DNA of 64,000 nt from CAIQQQ01 sp037445025 (GCA_037445025.1 JBBILI010000013.1:62001-126000); one strand, 5' to 3'; positions 7,872-17,502 are shown, counted from the stretch's first letter. Notes: a model not told the origin generated them from the letters alone. Translations and numbers: made by a program.

Positions 7872-9548
7872 TCAGGCTTCGCCGCGCAATTCGCGGAAGC
7901 GGCGGATGAGCGCGGTCGTGGACCCGTCATGCCCCGCCGGCACCGCCCCCGGTGTCAGATCCGGCAACAGCCCGGACGCCAGCACCTTGCCCAGCTCCAC
8001 GCCCCACTGGTCGAAACTGTTGATGTTCCAGATCGCCCCCTGCACCGCGACCTTGTGCTCGTACAGTGCAATCAGCCGCCCCAGCGCAAACCCATCTAGC
8101 TTGCCAAACAGAATGGTGATGCTCGGCCGGTTGCCCGAGAACACCCGATGCGGCGCAATCGCCGAAATCTCCGCCTCCGAAGCTGCTTTGCCCCGCATCT
8201 CCGCCGCCGCCTCGTCCAGGGTCCGCCCGCGCAGCAGCGCCTCCGCCTGCGCCAGCGCATTGGCGGCCAACATGCGATGCGCCTGCGGGCGGTCGTGGTC
8301 GGCGTTGGCACAGAGAATGAAATCGACCGGGATTACCTGCGTGCCCTGGTGCACCAGCTGCATGAAGCTGTGCTGCGCATCGGTGCCCGGCTCGCCGAAC
8401 AGCACCGGACAGGTGGCGTGCGCAGCCGGCGTTCCGTCCCGCTGCACCGACTTGCCGTTGCTCTCCATCTCCAGCTGCTGGAGATACGCGGGAAACCGCT
8501 TCAGCCGGTCGTCATAGGCCAGCACGCAATGCGCCCGGTGGCCCATGGCATCGATATGCCAGATCCCGGCCAGGGCCAGCAGCACCGGCAGATTTTCGGC
8601 GAACGGCGCGGTCTGGAAATGCGTGTCCATGGCAGCGGCGCCGTCCAGCATCGCCTGGAACGCGTCCCACCCCGCCGCCAGCGCAATCGACAGCCCGACC
8701 GGCGACCACAGCGAATACCGCCCGCCCACCCAGTCACGAAACCCGAAGATCCGCTCCGGCACGATGCCGAACGCGGCACAGGCGGCGAGATTGGTGGACA
8801 GCGCCACGAAATGCGCCGCCACCGCTGCATCCCCCAACGCGCCGGCCAGCCAGGCCCGCGCCGCCGCGGCATTGCTGGCGGTCTCCTGCGTGGTGAAGGT
8901 CTTGGACGCCACCAGCACCAGCGTCGCAGCGGGGTCCAGCCCTCGCGTCAGCGCCTGCAGCCCGGTGCCGTCGACATTGGACAGGAAGCGCGCCTCCAGC
9001 CTGCCGCCATGGGCGAGCGTCAGTGCCTCGCAGGCCATGCGCGGCCCGAGATCCGATCCGCCGATGCCGATGTTGAGCACATGGGTGAAGCGCCGGCCGG
9101 TATGCCCCACAATCCGCCCGTCATGCACCGACGCCACGAAATCCCGCATCCGGCCGCGCTCGGTGGCGGCCAGAGCGGCGGCATCCTCCACGCCGCCGGG
9201 CAGGGCCGCCGGCATATGCGCGCCGTCCGGCGCCCGCAGCGCCATGTGCATCGCCGCCCGCCCCTCGGTGAGATTGACGGCGACGCCTGCGAACAGATCA
9301 CGCCGGAAGCCTTCGAGATCGGCGGCCGCCGCCAGATCCAGCAGGGCCGCGCGGGCCTGGCCGTCGATCGCGGTCTTGGAGAGGTCGAGTGTCAGATCGT
9401 CCAGCGTTGCGGTGAACGCGGCGGCCCGGTCCGGATCGGCGGCGAACAGCGCCCTGATGTCCCCAGCCCCGGGCCGTGCCGCCAGCGCGTCCAGGCGCTG
9501 CCAGGCCGATGCGGCGCGGTCCTGGAGAGCGGCGCGGTCGTCTGGCAT
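7872..9548 (-). CDS. pgi: Glucose-6-phosphate isomerase
   Basis: Pgi interconverts glucose 6-phosphate and fructose 6-phosphate in the cytoplasm. The 558 residues match the family length. Recognisable elements are GIGGSDLGPRM in the N-terminal half, the segment containing MGHRAHCVLAYDD, and NSFDQWGVELGK near the C-terminus. I start at MPDDRAAL, preceded by AAAGGG, rather than at a GTG five codons upstream. In a genome with edd it would feed the Entner-Doudoroff route or act in gluconeogenesis. It is followed by a strong hairpin and then mutL. Confidence 0.95.
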   Translation of the reverse strand: MPDDRAALQDRAASAWQRLDALAARPGAGDIRALFAADPDRAAAFTATLDDLTLDLSKTAIDGQARAALLDLAAAADLEGFRRDLFAGVAVNLTEGRAAMHMALRAPDGAHMPAALPGGVEDAAALAATERGRMRDFVASVHDGRIVGHTGRRFTHVLNIGIGGSDLGPRMACEALTLAHGGRLEARFLSNVDGTGLQALTRGLDPAATLVLVASKTFTTQETASNAAAARAWLAGALGDAAVAAHFVALSTNLAACAAFGIVPERIFGFRDWVGGRYSLWSPVGLSIALAAGWDAFQAMLDGAAAMDTHFQTAPFAENLPVLLALAGIWHIDAMGHRAHCVLAYDDRLKRFPAYLQQLEMESNGKSVQRDGTPAAHATCPVLFGEPGTDAQHSFMQLVHQGTQVIPVDFILCANADHDRPQAHRMLAANALAQAEALLRGRTLDEAAAEMRGKAASEAEISAIAPHRVFSGNRPSITILFGKLDGFALGRLIALYEHKVAVQGAIWNINSFDQWGVELGKVLASGLLPDLTPGAVPAGHDGSTTALIRRFRELRGEA

Positions 9549-9595
9549 GGCGAACCCTTTCACGCAACGGCGATGCAGAGATGCCGTCGCAGGTC

Positions 9596-9623
9596 GGGCC
9601 AGGTTCGCCGAAAAACCTTGCCC
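9596..9623 (-). terminator. Possible terminator between the lipoprotein gene and pgi
   Basis: GGGCCAGGTT (9596-9605) pairs with AACCTTGCCC (9614-9623) with one mismatch and an A-rich loop. It lies in the 124-bp gap upstream of pgi. Support is structural only. Confidence 0.35.
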
Positions 9624-9672
9624 GGGGGTAACGCGCCCGGGAAACCGGTTCCCGACGGCGACGATCCCGCGA

Positions 9673-10245
9673 TCAGAGTCCGAACAGGTCGTTCAGCAGG
9701 CCATGGCTTGGCGGCGGCTTGATGATGGGGGTGGCGCCGGTGTCCGGTGCATTGCCGAGGGCCGCGTTAGCGCGCAGGCGCTGCGCCTCCTTCGCCGCAT
9801 CCACCGCCTGGGTCGGCGGTTCCGGGTCCTTCCAGAACATCAACCGGTCGGTGAGCGAGGGCGTGCCGCGTTCCAGGGCCGAAGCACGGTCCACCTCGGT
9901 GCGGATATTGGCCGGTGCCGCGGGCCCGGTCTCCGACAGGAACGCCTGCAGGCCCGGCGTGCTGCCAGCCGGCGCCTGTGGTGCCAGCACCGCCTGCGGG
10001 ATGATCGCAGCGGCCGCGGCGTCGCGCGTGCTCTGTTCCTGCGGCCGGCTCGCGCCTGGCACCGGCGGCGGCAGCGTCGTCATATCCGGCGGCATCGACA
10101 GCGGCGCGCGCGTCGTAACGGTGAACTCGTCCGGCGCATCCCGCACCAGCCCGATGTTGCGGGCGAAATTATCGGTGCCGCCGCAGGCCGCCAGCGGCAG
10201 CAGCAGAACAGCGATCAGCAGGGCCGGACGGGAACGATGCAACAT
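9673..10245 (-). CDS. Small lipoprotein, DUF3035-like
   Basis: The 190-residue product begins with a lipoprotein signal: basic MLHRSR, a hydrophobic stretch, and the lipobox LAAC with Cys21 as the lipidation site. The mature part is Pro/Ala-rich and probably mostly disordered, with a central DRLMFWKDPE segment. It resembles DUF3035 lipoproteins of alphaproteobacteria, whose function is unknown. It lies just downstream of lspA, the peptidase that would process it, in the ribF-ileS-lspA cluster. Start chosen because it gives the signal peptide. Confidence 0.8.
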   Translation of the reverse strand: MLHRSRPALLIAVLLLPLAACGGTDNFARNIGLVRDAPDEFTVTTRAPLSMPPDMTTLPPPVPGASRPQEQSTRDAAAAAIIPQAVLAPQAPAGSTPGLQAFLSETGPAAPANIRTEVDRASALERGTPSLTDRLMFWKDPEPPTQAVDAAKEAQRLRANAALGNAPDTGATPIIKPPPSHGLLNDLFGL

Positions 10246-10301
10246 CCCGGACGTGTAGCGCCCGCGCGGCGCCTGGGCAAGCATCGGAGTGGCCGGAAGC
10301 C

Positions 10302-10793
10302 TCACGCGCGCCGCCGACTTGGCCCGGTCTCGCGGCGCAGCATGCCATCCAGCAGCAGGGTCGCCACCCCGCAGACGATCGCAGCATCGGCGACGTTGAA
10401 CACATACCAGCTGTAGCCCCAGGCATGGGCATGGATGAAATCCACCACCGCGCCGAAGCGCAGCCGGTCGATGACGTTGCCGACCGCACCGCCCGCGATC
10501 GCGCCCAGCGCCACCGCCACCGGCCAGGTCTCGGCGCGCAGCAGCCAGCGGAACAGCACCGCCACCACCACCAGCGCCACGCCGGCCAGAAGCCATTCGC
10601 CAAGCGCACCGAAATTGGCGAGCATGCCGAAGGTGACGCCGTGGTTCCACACCATGGTGAAGCTGAGGAACGGCAGAATGGCGATCGAGCCGACATCCGG
10701 CAGGTCGATATGATGCAGCACCCAGTCCTTGCTCGCCTGATCCAGCCCCAGCACGAGCAGGGCGGCGAGCAGGCCGGTCAGCACCCGCCTCAT
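10302..10793 (-). CDS. lspA: Lipoprotein signal peptidase (signal peptidase II)
   Basis: LspA cleaves signal peptides of lipid-modified prolipoproteins in the inner membrane. The 163-residue protein has four hydrophobic segments. The two catalytic aspartates are visible as Asp109 in GNVIDR and Asp136 in FNVADA. The start overlaps the ileS stop by four bases (ATGA), the classical ileS-lspA arrangement, so translational coupling is likely. Confidence 0.96.
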   Translation of the reverse strand: MRRVLTGLLAALLVLGLDQASKDWVLHHIDLPDVGSIAILPFLSFTMVWNHGVTFGMLANFGALGEWLLAGVALVVVAVLFRWLLRAETWPVAVALGAIAGGAVGNVIDRLRFGAVVDFIHAHAWGYSWYVFNVADAAIVCGVATLLLDGMLRRETGPSRRRA

Positions 10794-13567
10794 GCCGAGA
10801 CACACGCGCGGAGATGCGCGACCGCATCGGCACAGCGCCGGCACAGCGTGGGATGCGCCGCAACCGAGCCGACCTCGGGCAGCACCTTCCAGCACCGCTC
10901 GCATTTCGCCCCTGCCGCCGGCCGCACGGCCACGCTGTCGCCGCCGATGCGCACATACGACACGATGGCCAACCGCTCCCACTCCTCGGGCGACAGCAGG
11001 GCGCCGGCCTCGCCTGCCGGCAGGTCGATCTCCGCCAGCAGCGAGGATTTCAGCCAGCCGGCCTTGCGGCCGTCCTCCAGCGCCGTGGTCAAGGCGCGGC
11101 GCACGGCGCGGATCTCGACCCATCGTGCCGCCAGCGCCTCGTTGCGCCAGGTCGCGGGCAGCGACGGCGTGGTCTGCAGATGCACGCTCTGGTCGGTGCC
11201 GAAGCGCGACGTCCAGGCCTCCTCGGCGGTGAACACCAGCACCGGCGCGAGCCAGATGCACAGGCAGCGATGCAGCTGATCGAGCACCGTGCGCACTGCG
11301 CGGCGCGCCAGACTGTCCGGCCGGTCGCAGTACAGCGTGTCCTTGCGCACATCGAAGTAGAACGCCGAGAGATCGGCGGCGCAGAACCCGTGCAGCGCGG
11401 GCACCACGCCGGTCCAGTCATAGCTGGTCACCGCCGTGCGGATCTGCGCATCCAGCTCCGACAGCCGGTGCAGCACCCAGCGCTCCAGCTCCGGCATGTC
11501 CTCGTAGGCCACGCTCTCGGCGTCGGAAAACCCGTCCAGACCGCCCAGGATCCAGCGCAGCGTGTTGCGGATGCGCCGGTACAGCTCGGCCTGCTGCTTG
11601 AGGATCTCCGGCCCGATCCGCAGATCCGCGGTGGTGTCCGAGTTCATCACCCACAGCCGCAGGATATCGGCGCCGTATTTGTCGCTGACCTCTTGCGGTG
11701 CGGTGACGTTGCCGAGCGACTTGCTCATCTTGCGGCCCTGCTCGTCGAGCACGAAGCCATGCGTCAGGATCGCCTTGAACGGCGCCCGCCCGCGGGTGCC
11801 GACGGCTTCCAGCAGGCTCGAATGGAACCAGCCGCGATGCTGGTCGCTGCCTTCGAGATACAGATCCGCCGGCCAGGGCAGGCCGCGGGCCTCCAGGGTG
11901 AAGGCGTGGGTGGAGCCCGATTCGAACCACACGTCGACGATGTCCATCACCTGCTCATAGGCGGCGGGGTCATAGTCGTTGCCGAGGAACCGCGACGCGG
12001 GCGAGCTGTACCACGCATCGGCCCCCTCCTCGGCGAACACCGACACGATGCGCTCCACCACCGCCGGGTCGCGCAGCGGCGTGCCGGTGGCCTTCTCGAC
12101 GAACACCGGAATCGGCACGCCCCAGGCGCGCTGGCGGCTGATGCACCAGTCCGGCCGGCTTGCGATCATCGAGCCGATGCGGTTGCGGCCCTGGTCGGGC
12201 ACGAACACCGTGGCGTCGATCGCGGCGAGCGCCTTCGCGCGGATCTGTTCCGGCCCATCCATGCGGATGAACCATTGCGGCGTGGCGCGAAAGATCAGCG
12301 GCGCCTTGCTGCGCCAGGAATGCGGGTAGGAATGCACGAACTTGGTGGTCGCCAGCAGCATGCCCACCGCGGTGAGGGCTGCGATCACCGGCGGGCCAGC
12401 CTTGTAGACATGCACGCCTTCGAAGCCGGGGGCGAAATGCGTCAGCGTGCCGTCATCGGCGACGGTTTCGGGGATTTCGAGGTTGTGGGCGCGGCCCAGC
12501 GCGAAATCGTCCTCGCCGTGGCTGGGCGCGATGTGGACGAGGCCGGTGCCCTGCTCGGTGGTGACGAATGCGGCGGTCAGCACCGGCACGTCATGCGGAT
12601 AGCCCTGGGCGCGCAGCGGATGGGCGCAGATGGTGCCCACGAGATCGGCGCCTTTCACCACGTGCAGCAGATGATGGGTGGCGATCTTCACGTCAGCACA
12701 GAACTTCGGCAGCAGGTCCAGCGCCACCACCAAAGTCTCGCCCGGCACCGCCAGCGAACCCTCGGCCACCGAATCGACCCGCAGCACGGCGTAGTCGATC
12801 TCCGCCCCCGCCGCGATGGCGCGGTTGCCCGGCATGGTCCAGGGCGTGGTCGTCCAGATCACCACCGACGCGCCGGCCAGCGCCGCGACCGCGCTGGAGA
12901 CGACGGGGAACCGCACCGTGATGGTGGTGCTGGTATGGTCGTGATACTCGATCTCCGCCTCGGCCAGCGCCGTCTTCTCCACCGGCGACCACATCACCGG
13001 CCTGAGCCCGCGATACAGCGCGCCGTTGAGCAGGAACTTGCCGATCTCGCCGGCGATCACCGCCTCGGAGCCGAAATCCATGGTCGCATACCGGTTCGCC
13101 CAGTCGCCCTCGACGCCGAGCCTGCGGAACTCCTCGGCCTGGATCGCAACCCACTCCGCCGCATAGGCCCGGCACTCCGCGCGGAACTGCAGAATGTCCA
13201 CCGCATCCTTGTCGCGGCCTTCGCGGCGATACTGCTCCTCGATCTTCCACTCGATCGGCAGGCCGTGGCAGTCCCAGCCGGGGATGTACAGCGCGTCCTG
13301 TCCGGCCATCTGGCGGGAGCGGTTCACCACGTCCTTGAGGATCTTGTTCAGCGCGTGGCCGATATGCAGATGCCCGTTGGCATAGGGCGGGCCGTCATGG
13401 AGAATGAACATCTCGGACCCGGCCCGCGACGCCCGGAGCCTCTCCCACAGCCCCATCTCCCGCCATCTCTCCAGGATTGCGGGCTCCTTCGCCGGCAGAT
13501 CGCCGCGCATGGGAAACGCCGTGGCCGGAAGGAACACGGTCGATCGGTAGTCCTGGGTTTCGGTCAT
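10790..13567 (-). CDS. ileS: Isoleucyl-tRNA synthetase
   Basis: IleS charges tRNA-Ile with isoleucine. This 925-residue class I enzyme has the signature HLHIGH (66-71), the KMSKS loop near residue 612, a CP1 editing insertion between them, and a C-terminal zinc site with CERCW and a later CRRC pair. Length and order fit the bacterial type. It lies between ribF and lspA as in many proteobacteria. No upstream T-box-like structure was seen. Confidence 0.97.
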   Translation of the reverse strand: MTETQDYRSTVFLPATAFPMRGDLPAKEPAILERWREMGLWERLRASRAGSEMFILHDGPPYANGHLHIGHALNKILKDVVNRSRQMAGQDALYIPGWDCHGLPIEWKIEEQYRREGRDKDAVDILQFRAECRAYAAEWVAIQAEEFRRLGVEGDWANRYATMDFGSEAVIAGEIGKFLLNGALYRGLRPVMWSPVEKTALAEAEIEYHDHTSTTITVRFPVVSSAVAALAGASVVIWTTTPWTMPGNRAIAAGAEIDYAVLRVDSVAEGSLAVPGETLVVALDLLPKFCADVKIATHHLLHVVKGADLVGTICAHPLRAQGYPHDVPVLTAAFVTTEQGTGLVHIAPSHGEDDFALGRAHNLEIPETVADDGTLTHFAPGFEGVHVYKAGPPVIAALTAVGMLLATTKFVHSYPHSWRSKAPLIFRATPQWFIRMDGPEQIRAKALAAIDATVFVPDQGRNRIGSMIASRPDWCISRQRAWGVPIPVFVEKATGTPLRDPAVVERIVSVFAEEGADAWYSSPASRFLGNDYDPAAYEQVMDIVDVWFESGSTHAFTLEARGLPWPADLYLEGSDQHRGWFHSSLLEAVGTRGRAPFKAILTHGFVLDEQGRKMSKSLGNVTAPQEVSDKYGADILRLWVMNSDTTADLRIGPEILKQQAELYRRIRNTLRWILGGLDGFSDAESVAYEDMPELERWVLHRLSELDAQIRTAVTSYDWTGVVPALHGFCAADLSAFYFDVRKDTLYCDRPDSLARRAVRTVLDQLHRCLCIWLAPVLVFTAEEAWTSRFGTDQSVHLQTTPSLPATWRNEALAARWVEIRAVRRALTTALEDGRKAGWLKSSLLAEIDLPAGEAGALLSPEEWERLAIVSYVRIGGDSVAVRPAAGAKCERCWKVLPEVGSVAAHPTLCRRCADAVAHLRACVSA

Positions 13568-13614
13568 GGGGTTCTCGGAGCAGGTGGCCGCGGGGAAGGC
13601 GCGCGCATGTCTAT

Positions 13615-13632
13615 ACCGGCTTGCCAGCCGGT
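13615..13632 (-). terminator. Short hairpin between ribF and ileS
   Basis: ACCGGCT (13615-13621) pairs perfectly with AGCCGGT (13626-13632) around a TGCC loop in the 104-bp gap. There is no U tract, so it may be an attenuating or processing structure rather than a full terminator. Confidence 0.35.
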
Positions 13633-13671
13633 CAGCTAATTCGCGCGATAAGGGCCTGGTGCATCGGCGAA

Positions 13672-14616
13672 CTATGCGGATGCCGCCGGCGGCCGGTCAA
13701 GCAAACCGCGCGCAGCGCTGGCATCCGCCACGATCTGGTCACGCAGCGCCTGGAAGCTCTCGAACTTTCGTTCCGGCCGGATGAACGCACACAGCGACAC
13801 CGCCAGCGTCTGCCCATACAGATCACCGGCGAAATCGAAGAAATGCGCCTCAAGCCGGCTCTCCGCCCCCTCGTTCACCGTGGGCCGCCGCCCGAGATTG
13901 GCCACTCCCTTCAGCACGGTTCCGTCCGACAGCCGCGTGGTCACCGCATATACCCCGCGCTGCGGCTCGATATGCGCGCCCAAGGGTATGTTCGCCGTGG
14001 GAAACCCGATCGTCCGCCCCCGCTGGTCGCCGTGCGACACCACACCGGTGATCGCCCAGGCCCGCCCCAGCAGCTGGGTCGCGCGTTCAGGATAGCCATC
14101 CTGCAGGGCGCGGCGCACCCGGCTCGACGAGATCGGCCCCTGCGCATCCACCAGGGCGGGCACCAGCGTGAGCCCGATGCCCAGCGCCTCCGCCCGCCGC
14201 GCCAGAAACGCGCTGTCGCCGCCGCGCCTGTGGCCAAACGCGAAATCCAGCCCGCAGGCCAGATGCCGCGCCCCCAGCGCCTGGTGCAGCACCTCGTCCA
14301 CAAACTGCTCCGCGGTCAGCTCGGCAAACGCCGCATCGAAGCGGATCTCCACCACATGCCGCACCCCCAGCCCCGCCAGCAGTGCCGCCCGCTCCAGCGA
14401 AGGCGTCAGCCGGAACGGCGGATCCTCGGGCCGGAACACGGCGCGCGGATGCGGCTCGAATGTCACCACCCCCAGCGCCAGATCCGGCCGCGCGGCATGC
14501 AGCGCATGGATCAGATGCGCATGCCCGCGATGCACGCCGTCGAAATTGCCCAGGGCGAACACGCCGCCGCGGACGTCCTCCGGCAACGCCCGCCAGTCCG
14601 TGTGCAGCGCCATCAT
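13672..14616 (-). CDS. ribF: Bifunctional riboflavin kinase / FAD synthetase
   Basis: RibF phosphorylates riboflavin to FMN and adenylylates FMN to FAD. In 314 residues the N-terminal nucleotidyltransferase domain carries GNFDGVHRGH (23-32) and an ISSSRVR motif near residue 165. The C-terminal flavokinase domain carries GRTIGFPTANI and a downstream VANLGRRPT. The first of two tandem ATG codons overlaps the stop of the GNAT gene by four bases, so I use 14616. It precedes ileS, as in the common ribF-ileS-lspA order. Confidence 0.95.
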   Translation of the reverse strand: MMALHTDWRALPEDVRGGVFALGNFDGVHRGHAHLIHALHAARPDLALGVVTFEPHPRAVFRPEDPPFRLTPSLERAALLAGLGVRHVVEIRFDAAFAELTAEQFVDEVLHQALGARHLACGLDFAFGHRRGGDSAFLARRAEALGIGLTLVPALVDAQGPISSSRVRRALQDGYPERATQLLGRAWAITGVVSHGDQRGRTIGFPTANIPLGAHIEPQRGVYAVTTRLSDGTVLKGVANLGRRPTVNEGAESRLEAHFFDFAGDLYGQTLAVSLCAFIRPERKFESFQALRDQIVADASAARGLLDRPPAASA

Positions 14617-15461
14617 CCCCACCGCTTCGCCAGGAAGTAGCGGGTGTGCCCCGCGGGGTAGTCGTCGATCTGACCGAACACCGACAGCCCCTGCTTCTCG
14701 TAGAACGGCCGCGCCTGGAAGCTGAACGTGTCGAGATACAGCCCGATGCAGCCGCGCGCCTTCGCCTCCGCCTCCGCCATGCCGATCAGCCGCGTCCCCA
14801 GCCCCGACCGCCGCAGCGCCGGCGGCAGCCCGAACAGATCGATATAAAGCCAGCCCCGGCCGCTCCAGCCCCACATGCCGCCCAGGATGGCGCCCGCGTC
14901 GTCACGCACCAGCAGCGCGAAATCGCGCAGCGCCGCCGGCGCAGCACGGGCATCCGTGAAGTCCAGCAGCAATCGGCGCAGCCGGTCGCGGTGCGCCGGA
15001 TCGGTGTCGAAGTCGACCGCCATCGTCGCAGGCCCGGTGCCGGACAGATCATGCCGGGCCAGGAACACCTCCTCATGCCCCGGCGGCCGATCCTGCAGCC
15101 GCCCGATCACCCGATAGCCGCGCTTCTCATAGAATCCCGGCGCCTGCATCGACAGGCTCTGCATCCACACCCCATGGCAGCCCCGTCCGATCGCAGCCCG
15201 CTCGACCGTGGCCAGCATCCGCGACCCCAGCCCCTGCCCGCGCCGATGCTCCGGCAGGAACGCCATGTCCAGCTTCGCCCAGCCCATCCAGTGCGTGGCA
15301 TATAGGCCGCCTTCGACCACGCCGTTGCGGTCGCGCAGCAGCACGGCGAACCGCCCGCCGTCGTCGCGCCGTCCGGTCTGCTCGGCGTTGTAGTCGGCCA
15401 GCGGCGCCAGCACGCCGGCCCGGTGCGCGGGATCGCCCGCGTCGGTGAGCTCTATCTGCAT
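14613..15461 (-). CDS. Tandem GNAT-domain N-acetyltransferase
   Basis: The 282-residue protein contains two GNAT folds in series. The first has an RRGQGLGSRML acetyl-CoA loop followed by FYEKRGY. The second has RRSGLGTRLI followed by FYEKQGL. The two halves look like an internal duplication. The acceptor substrate is unknown. The start at MQIELTD is preferred because it begins the first domain; longer readings extend into the divergent hydratase promoter. It is translationally coupled to ribF, with no evident functional link. Confidence 0.85.
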   Translation of the reverse strand: MQIELTDAGDPAHRAGVLAPLADYNAEQTGRRDDGGRFAVLLRDRNGVVEGGLYATHWMGWAKLDMAFLPEHRRGQGLGSRMLATVERAAIGRGCHGVWMQSLSMQAPGFYEKRGYRVIGRLQDRPPGHEEVFLARHDLSGTGPATMAVDFDTDPAHRDRLRRLLLDFTDARAAPAALRDFALLVRDDAGAILGGMWGWSGRGWLYIDLFGLPPALRRSGLGTRLIGMAEAEAKARGCIGLYLDTFSFQARPFYEKQGLSVFGQIDDYPAGHTRYFLAKRWG

Positions 15462-15545
15462 GGCGGCAACCTGAAGCCACCCCGCAAATTGGACAAGCCC
15501 CCCGGCCCGGCCCAAAATCGATGCCTCACCCGAGGAATCCGCCCG

Positions 15546-16301
15546 ATGTCCACCAACGCCGCGGCCGCCGCCGCCCTGCTGCTCGCCGCCCGCGCCAATC
15601 CCGCCGATCGCCTGTCAGACCTCCCCGAGGCCCTGCGCCCCGCCGACCGCGCCGAGGCCTACGCGATCCAGCATCTGGTGGCCGCCGAAACCGGCGAGAT
15701 CGGCGGCTGGAAGGTCGGCGCGGCCGGCCCGGAGATCATCCAGTGCGGCCCGATGCCGGCCTCCGGCGTGACGGCGAGCCCGGCCACGCTGTCCGCGAAG
15801 ACCCATCTGCTGCGCGGCATCGAGGCCGAAGTCGCCTTCCGCCTCGGACACGACCTGCCCCCTCGCGCCACGCCCTACACCCGCGAAGACGTCATCGCCG
15901 CCCTCGCCACCGCCCATCCGGTCATCGAGGTGCTTGAGTCACGCTATCTCGACCCCGACGCCGTCAGCGTCTTCACCGGCCTCGCTGACACCCAGACCCA
16001 TGGCGGCTTCGTCTACGGCCCCGGCACCGCCGCGTGGCACGGCATCGACTTCCCGCACGAGACCGTCGAGCAGTATGTCGACGGCGCCCTGCAGATGACC
16101 CACACCGGCAACCCCGCCGGCGACATGATCCGGCTGGTGGAATGGCTCGCCAATGTCGGCGCCGTCTGGGCCGGCGGGCTCAAGGCCGGCCAGTTCGTCA
16201 CCTGCGGCAGCTGGACCGGCAAGACGATGATCGGCGAGACCAGCACCGCCCGTGTGAAGTTCCCCAGCCTCGGCGAAGCGCAGGTCACCTACACCGCGTA
16301 G
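15546..16301 (+). CDS. 2-keto-4-pentenoate hydratase / fumarylacetoacetate hydrolase family protein
   Basis: The 251-residue product matches the MhpD-type hydratase/decarboxylase branch of the FAH superfamily, cytoplasmic metal-dependent enzymes of aromatic meta-cleavage pathways. Supporting segments are GWKVGAA near residue 50, GIEAEVAFRLG near 100, and VIEVLESR near 130. The C-terminal GSWTG element is usual for the family. It stands alone, divergent from the GNAT/ribF genes, so its pathway is unclear. Its TAG stop lies inside the left arm of a long inverted repeat. Confidence 0.8.
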   Translation: MSTNAAAAAALLLAARANPADRLSDLPEALRPADRAEAYAIQHLVAAETGEIGGWKVGAAGPEIIQCGPMPASGVTASPATLSAKTHLLRGIEAEVAFRLGHDLPPRATPYTREDVIAALATAHPVIEVLESRYLDPDAVSVFTGLADTQTHGGFVYGPGTAAWHGIDFPHETVEQYVDGALQMTHTGNPAGDMIRLVEWLANVGAVWAGGLKAGQFVTCGSWTGKTMIGETSTARVKFPSLGEAQVTYTA

Positions 16302-16393
16302 CCCGCATCGCGCTCGGGCGATGCGGGGCGGCACCACATCTCCCGAGCGCGACGTTGGATGGCCCCGCATCGCCCGAGCGCGATGCGGGCTAC
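16298..16393. repeat. REP-like element with 32-bp perfect arms spanning both neighbouring stop codons
   Basis: The arms 16298-16329 and 16362-16393 are perfectly complementary; each arm is itself partly self-complementary (CCGCATCGC and GCGATGCGG). The TAG of the hydratase and the TAG of the convergent dehydrogenase are both within the outer GTAG of the arms. A bidirectional terminator role is likely. Confidence 0.85.
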
Positions 16394-17502
16394 GGGAACG
16401 TCACCACGCTGCGGATGCTCTCGCCCTTGCGCATCAGCTCGAAGCCTTCGTTGATCTGCTCGAACGGCAGCACATGGGTGATCAGGTCGTCGATGTTGAT
16501 CTTCCCGTTCATGTACCAATCCACGATCCGCGGCACATCCGTCCGCCCCCTGGCCCCGCCGAACGCCGAGCCCATCCACACCCGCCCGGTCACCAGCTGG
16601 AACGGCCGCGTCGAGATCTCGGCCCCCGAAGGTGCGACGCCGATCACCACCGACTTGCCCCAGCCCTTGTGCGCGCATTCCAGCGCCTGGCGCATCACCT
16701 TCACATTGCCGATGCACTCGAACGAGTAGTCAGCACCGCCCTTGGTGAGGTTGACCAGATACGGCACCAGATCACCCTCCACCTCGGCCGGGTTGACGAA
16801 GTCGGTCATGCCGAACTTCTCCGCCATCGCCCGCCGCCCGGGATTGAGATCCACGCCGACGATCTGCTCGGCCCCCACCATGCGCAGCCCCTGGACCACG
16901 TTGAGCCCGATGCCGCCCAACCCGAACACCACACAGCGCGCGCCGGCCTCCACCTTGGCCGTGTTGATGACGGCGCCGATGCCCGTCGTCACCCCGCAGC
17001 CGATGTAGCAGACCTTGTCGAACGGCGCGTCCTCACGGATCTTGGCCAGCGAGATCTCCGGCACCACGGTGAAGTTCGAGAAGGTCGACGTGCCCATGTA
17101 GTGCATGATCGGCTGACCGTCGCAGGAGAACCGGCTCGACCCGTCCGGCATCACGCCGCGTCCCTGGGTGATGCGGATCTTCTGGCACAGATTGGTCTTG
17201 CGGCTGAGGCAGTATTCGCACTCCCGGCATTCCGGCGTGTAGAGGGGAATGACATGATCGCCCTTTTTCAGCGATGTCACCCCCTTGCCCACATCCACCA
17301 CGATGCCGGCCCCCTCGTGCCCCAGGATGGCCGGAAACATCCCTTCCGGGTCGGCGCCGGAGAGGGTGAACTCGTCGGTGTGGCAGATCCCGGTGGCCTT
17401 GATCTCGACCAGAACCTCCCCCTCGCGCGGCCCTTCGAGATCGACGGTCTCCAGGCTCAGCGTGTGTCCGGCCTGGCGGGCGACGGCGGCGCGGGTCTTC
17501 AT
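16390..17502 (-). CDS. S-(hydroxymethyl)glutathione dehydrogenase / class III alcohol dehydrogenase
   Basis: This 370-residue zinc enzyme oxidises the glutathione-formaldehyde adduct with NAD, detoxifying formaldehyde; members also reduce S-nitrosoglutathione. Catalytic zinc ligands are in GICHTDE and GHEGAG. The structural zinc site is the Cys cluster CRECEYC with a following C in TNLC. The nucleotide-binding motif is GLGGIGL. The C-terminal RPFQLVTGRVWMGSAFGG is typical of class III. Start at MKTRAAV with a GGAGGAACC ribosome-binding site. No separate S-formylglutathione hydrolase gene is adjacent. Confidence 0.93.
   Translation of the reverse strand: MKTRAAVARQAGHTLSLETVDLEGPREGEVLVEIKATGICHTDEFTLSGADPEGMFPAILGHEGAGIVVDVGKGVTSLKKGDHVIPLYTPECRECEYCLSRKTNLCQKIRITQGRGVMPDGSSRFSCDGQPIMHYMGTSTFSNFTVVPEISLAKIREDAPFDKVCYIGCGVTTGIGAVINTAKVEAGARCVVFGLGGIGLNVVQGLRMVGAEQIVGVDLNPGRRAMAEKFGMTDFVNPAEVEGDLVPYLVNLTKGGADYSFECIGNVKVMRQALECAHKGWGKSVVIGVAPSGAEISTRPFQLVTGRVWMGSAFGGARGRTDVPRIVDWYMNGKINIDDLITHVLPFEQINEGFELMRKGESIRSVVTFP

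Noticed and set aside
5847..8099. Long plus-strand open frame opposite mutL
   Set aside because: Shadow of mutL; its repeated HARRLQELPPRRRG segment is just the 105-bp mutL duplication read on the other strand.
10814..13639. Long plus-strand open frame opposite ileS
   Set aside because: Shadow of ileS; no recognisable domain and biased composition.
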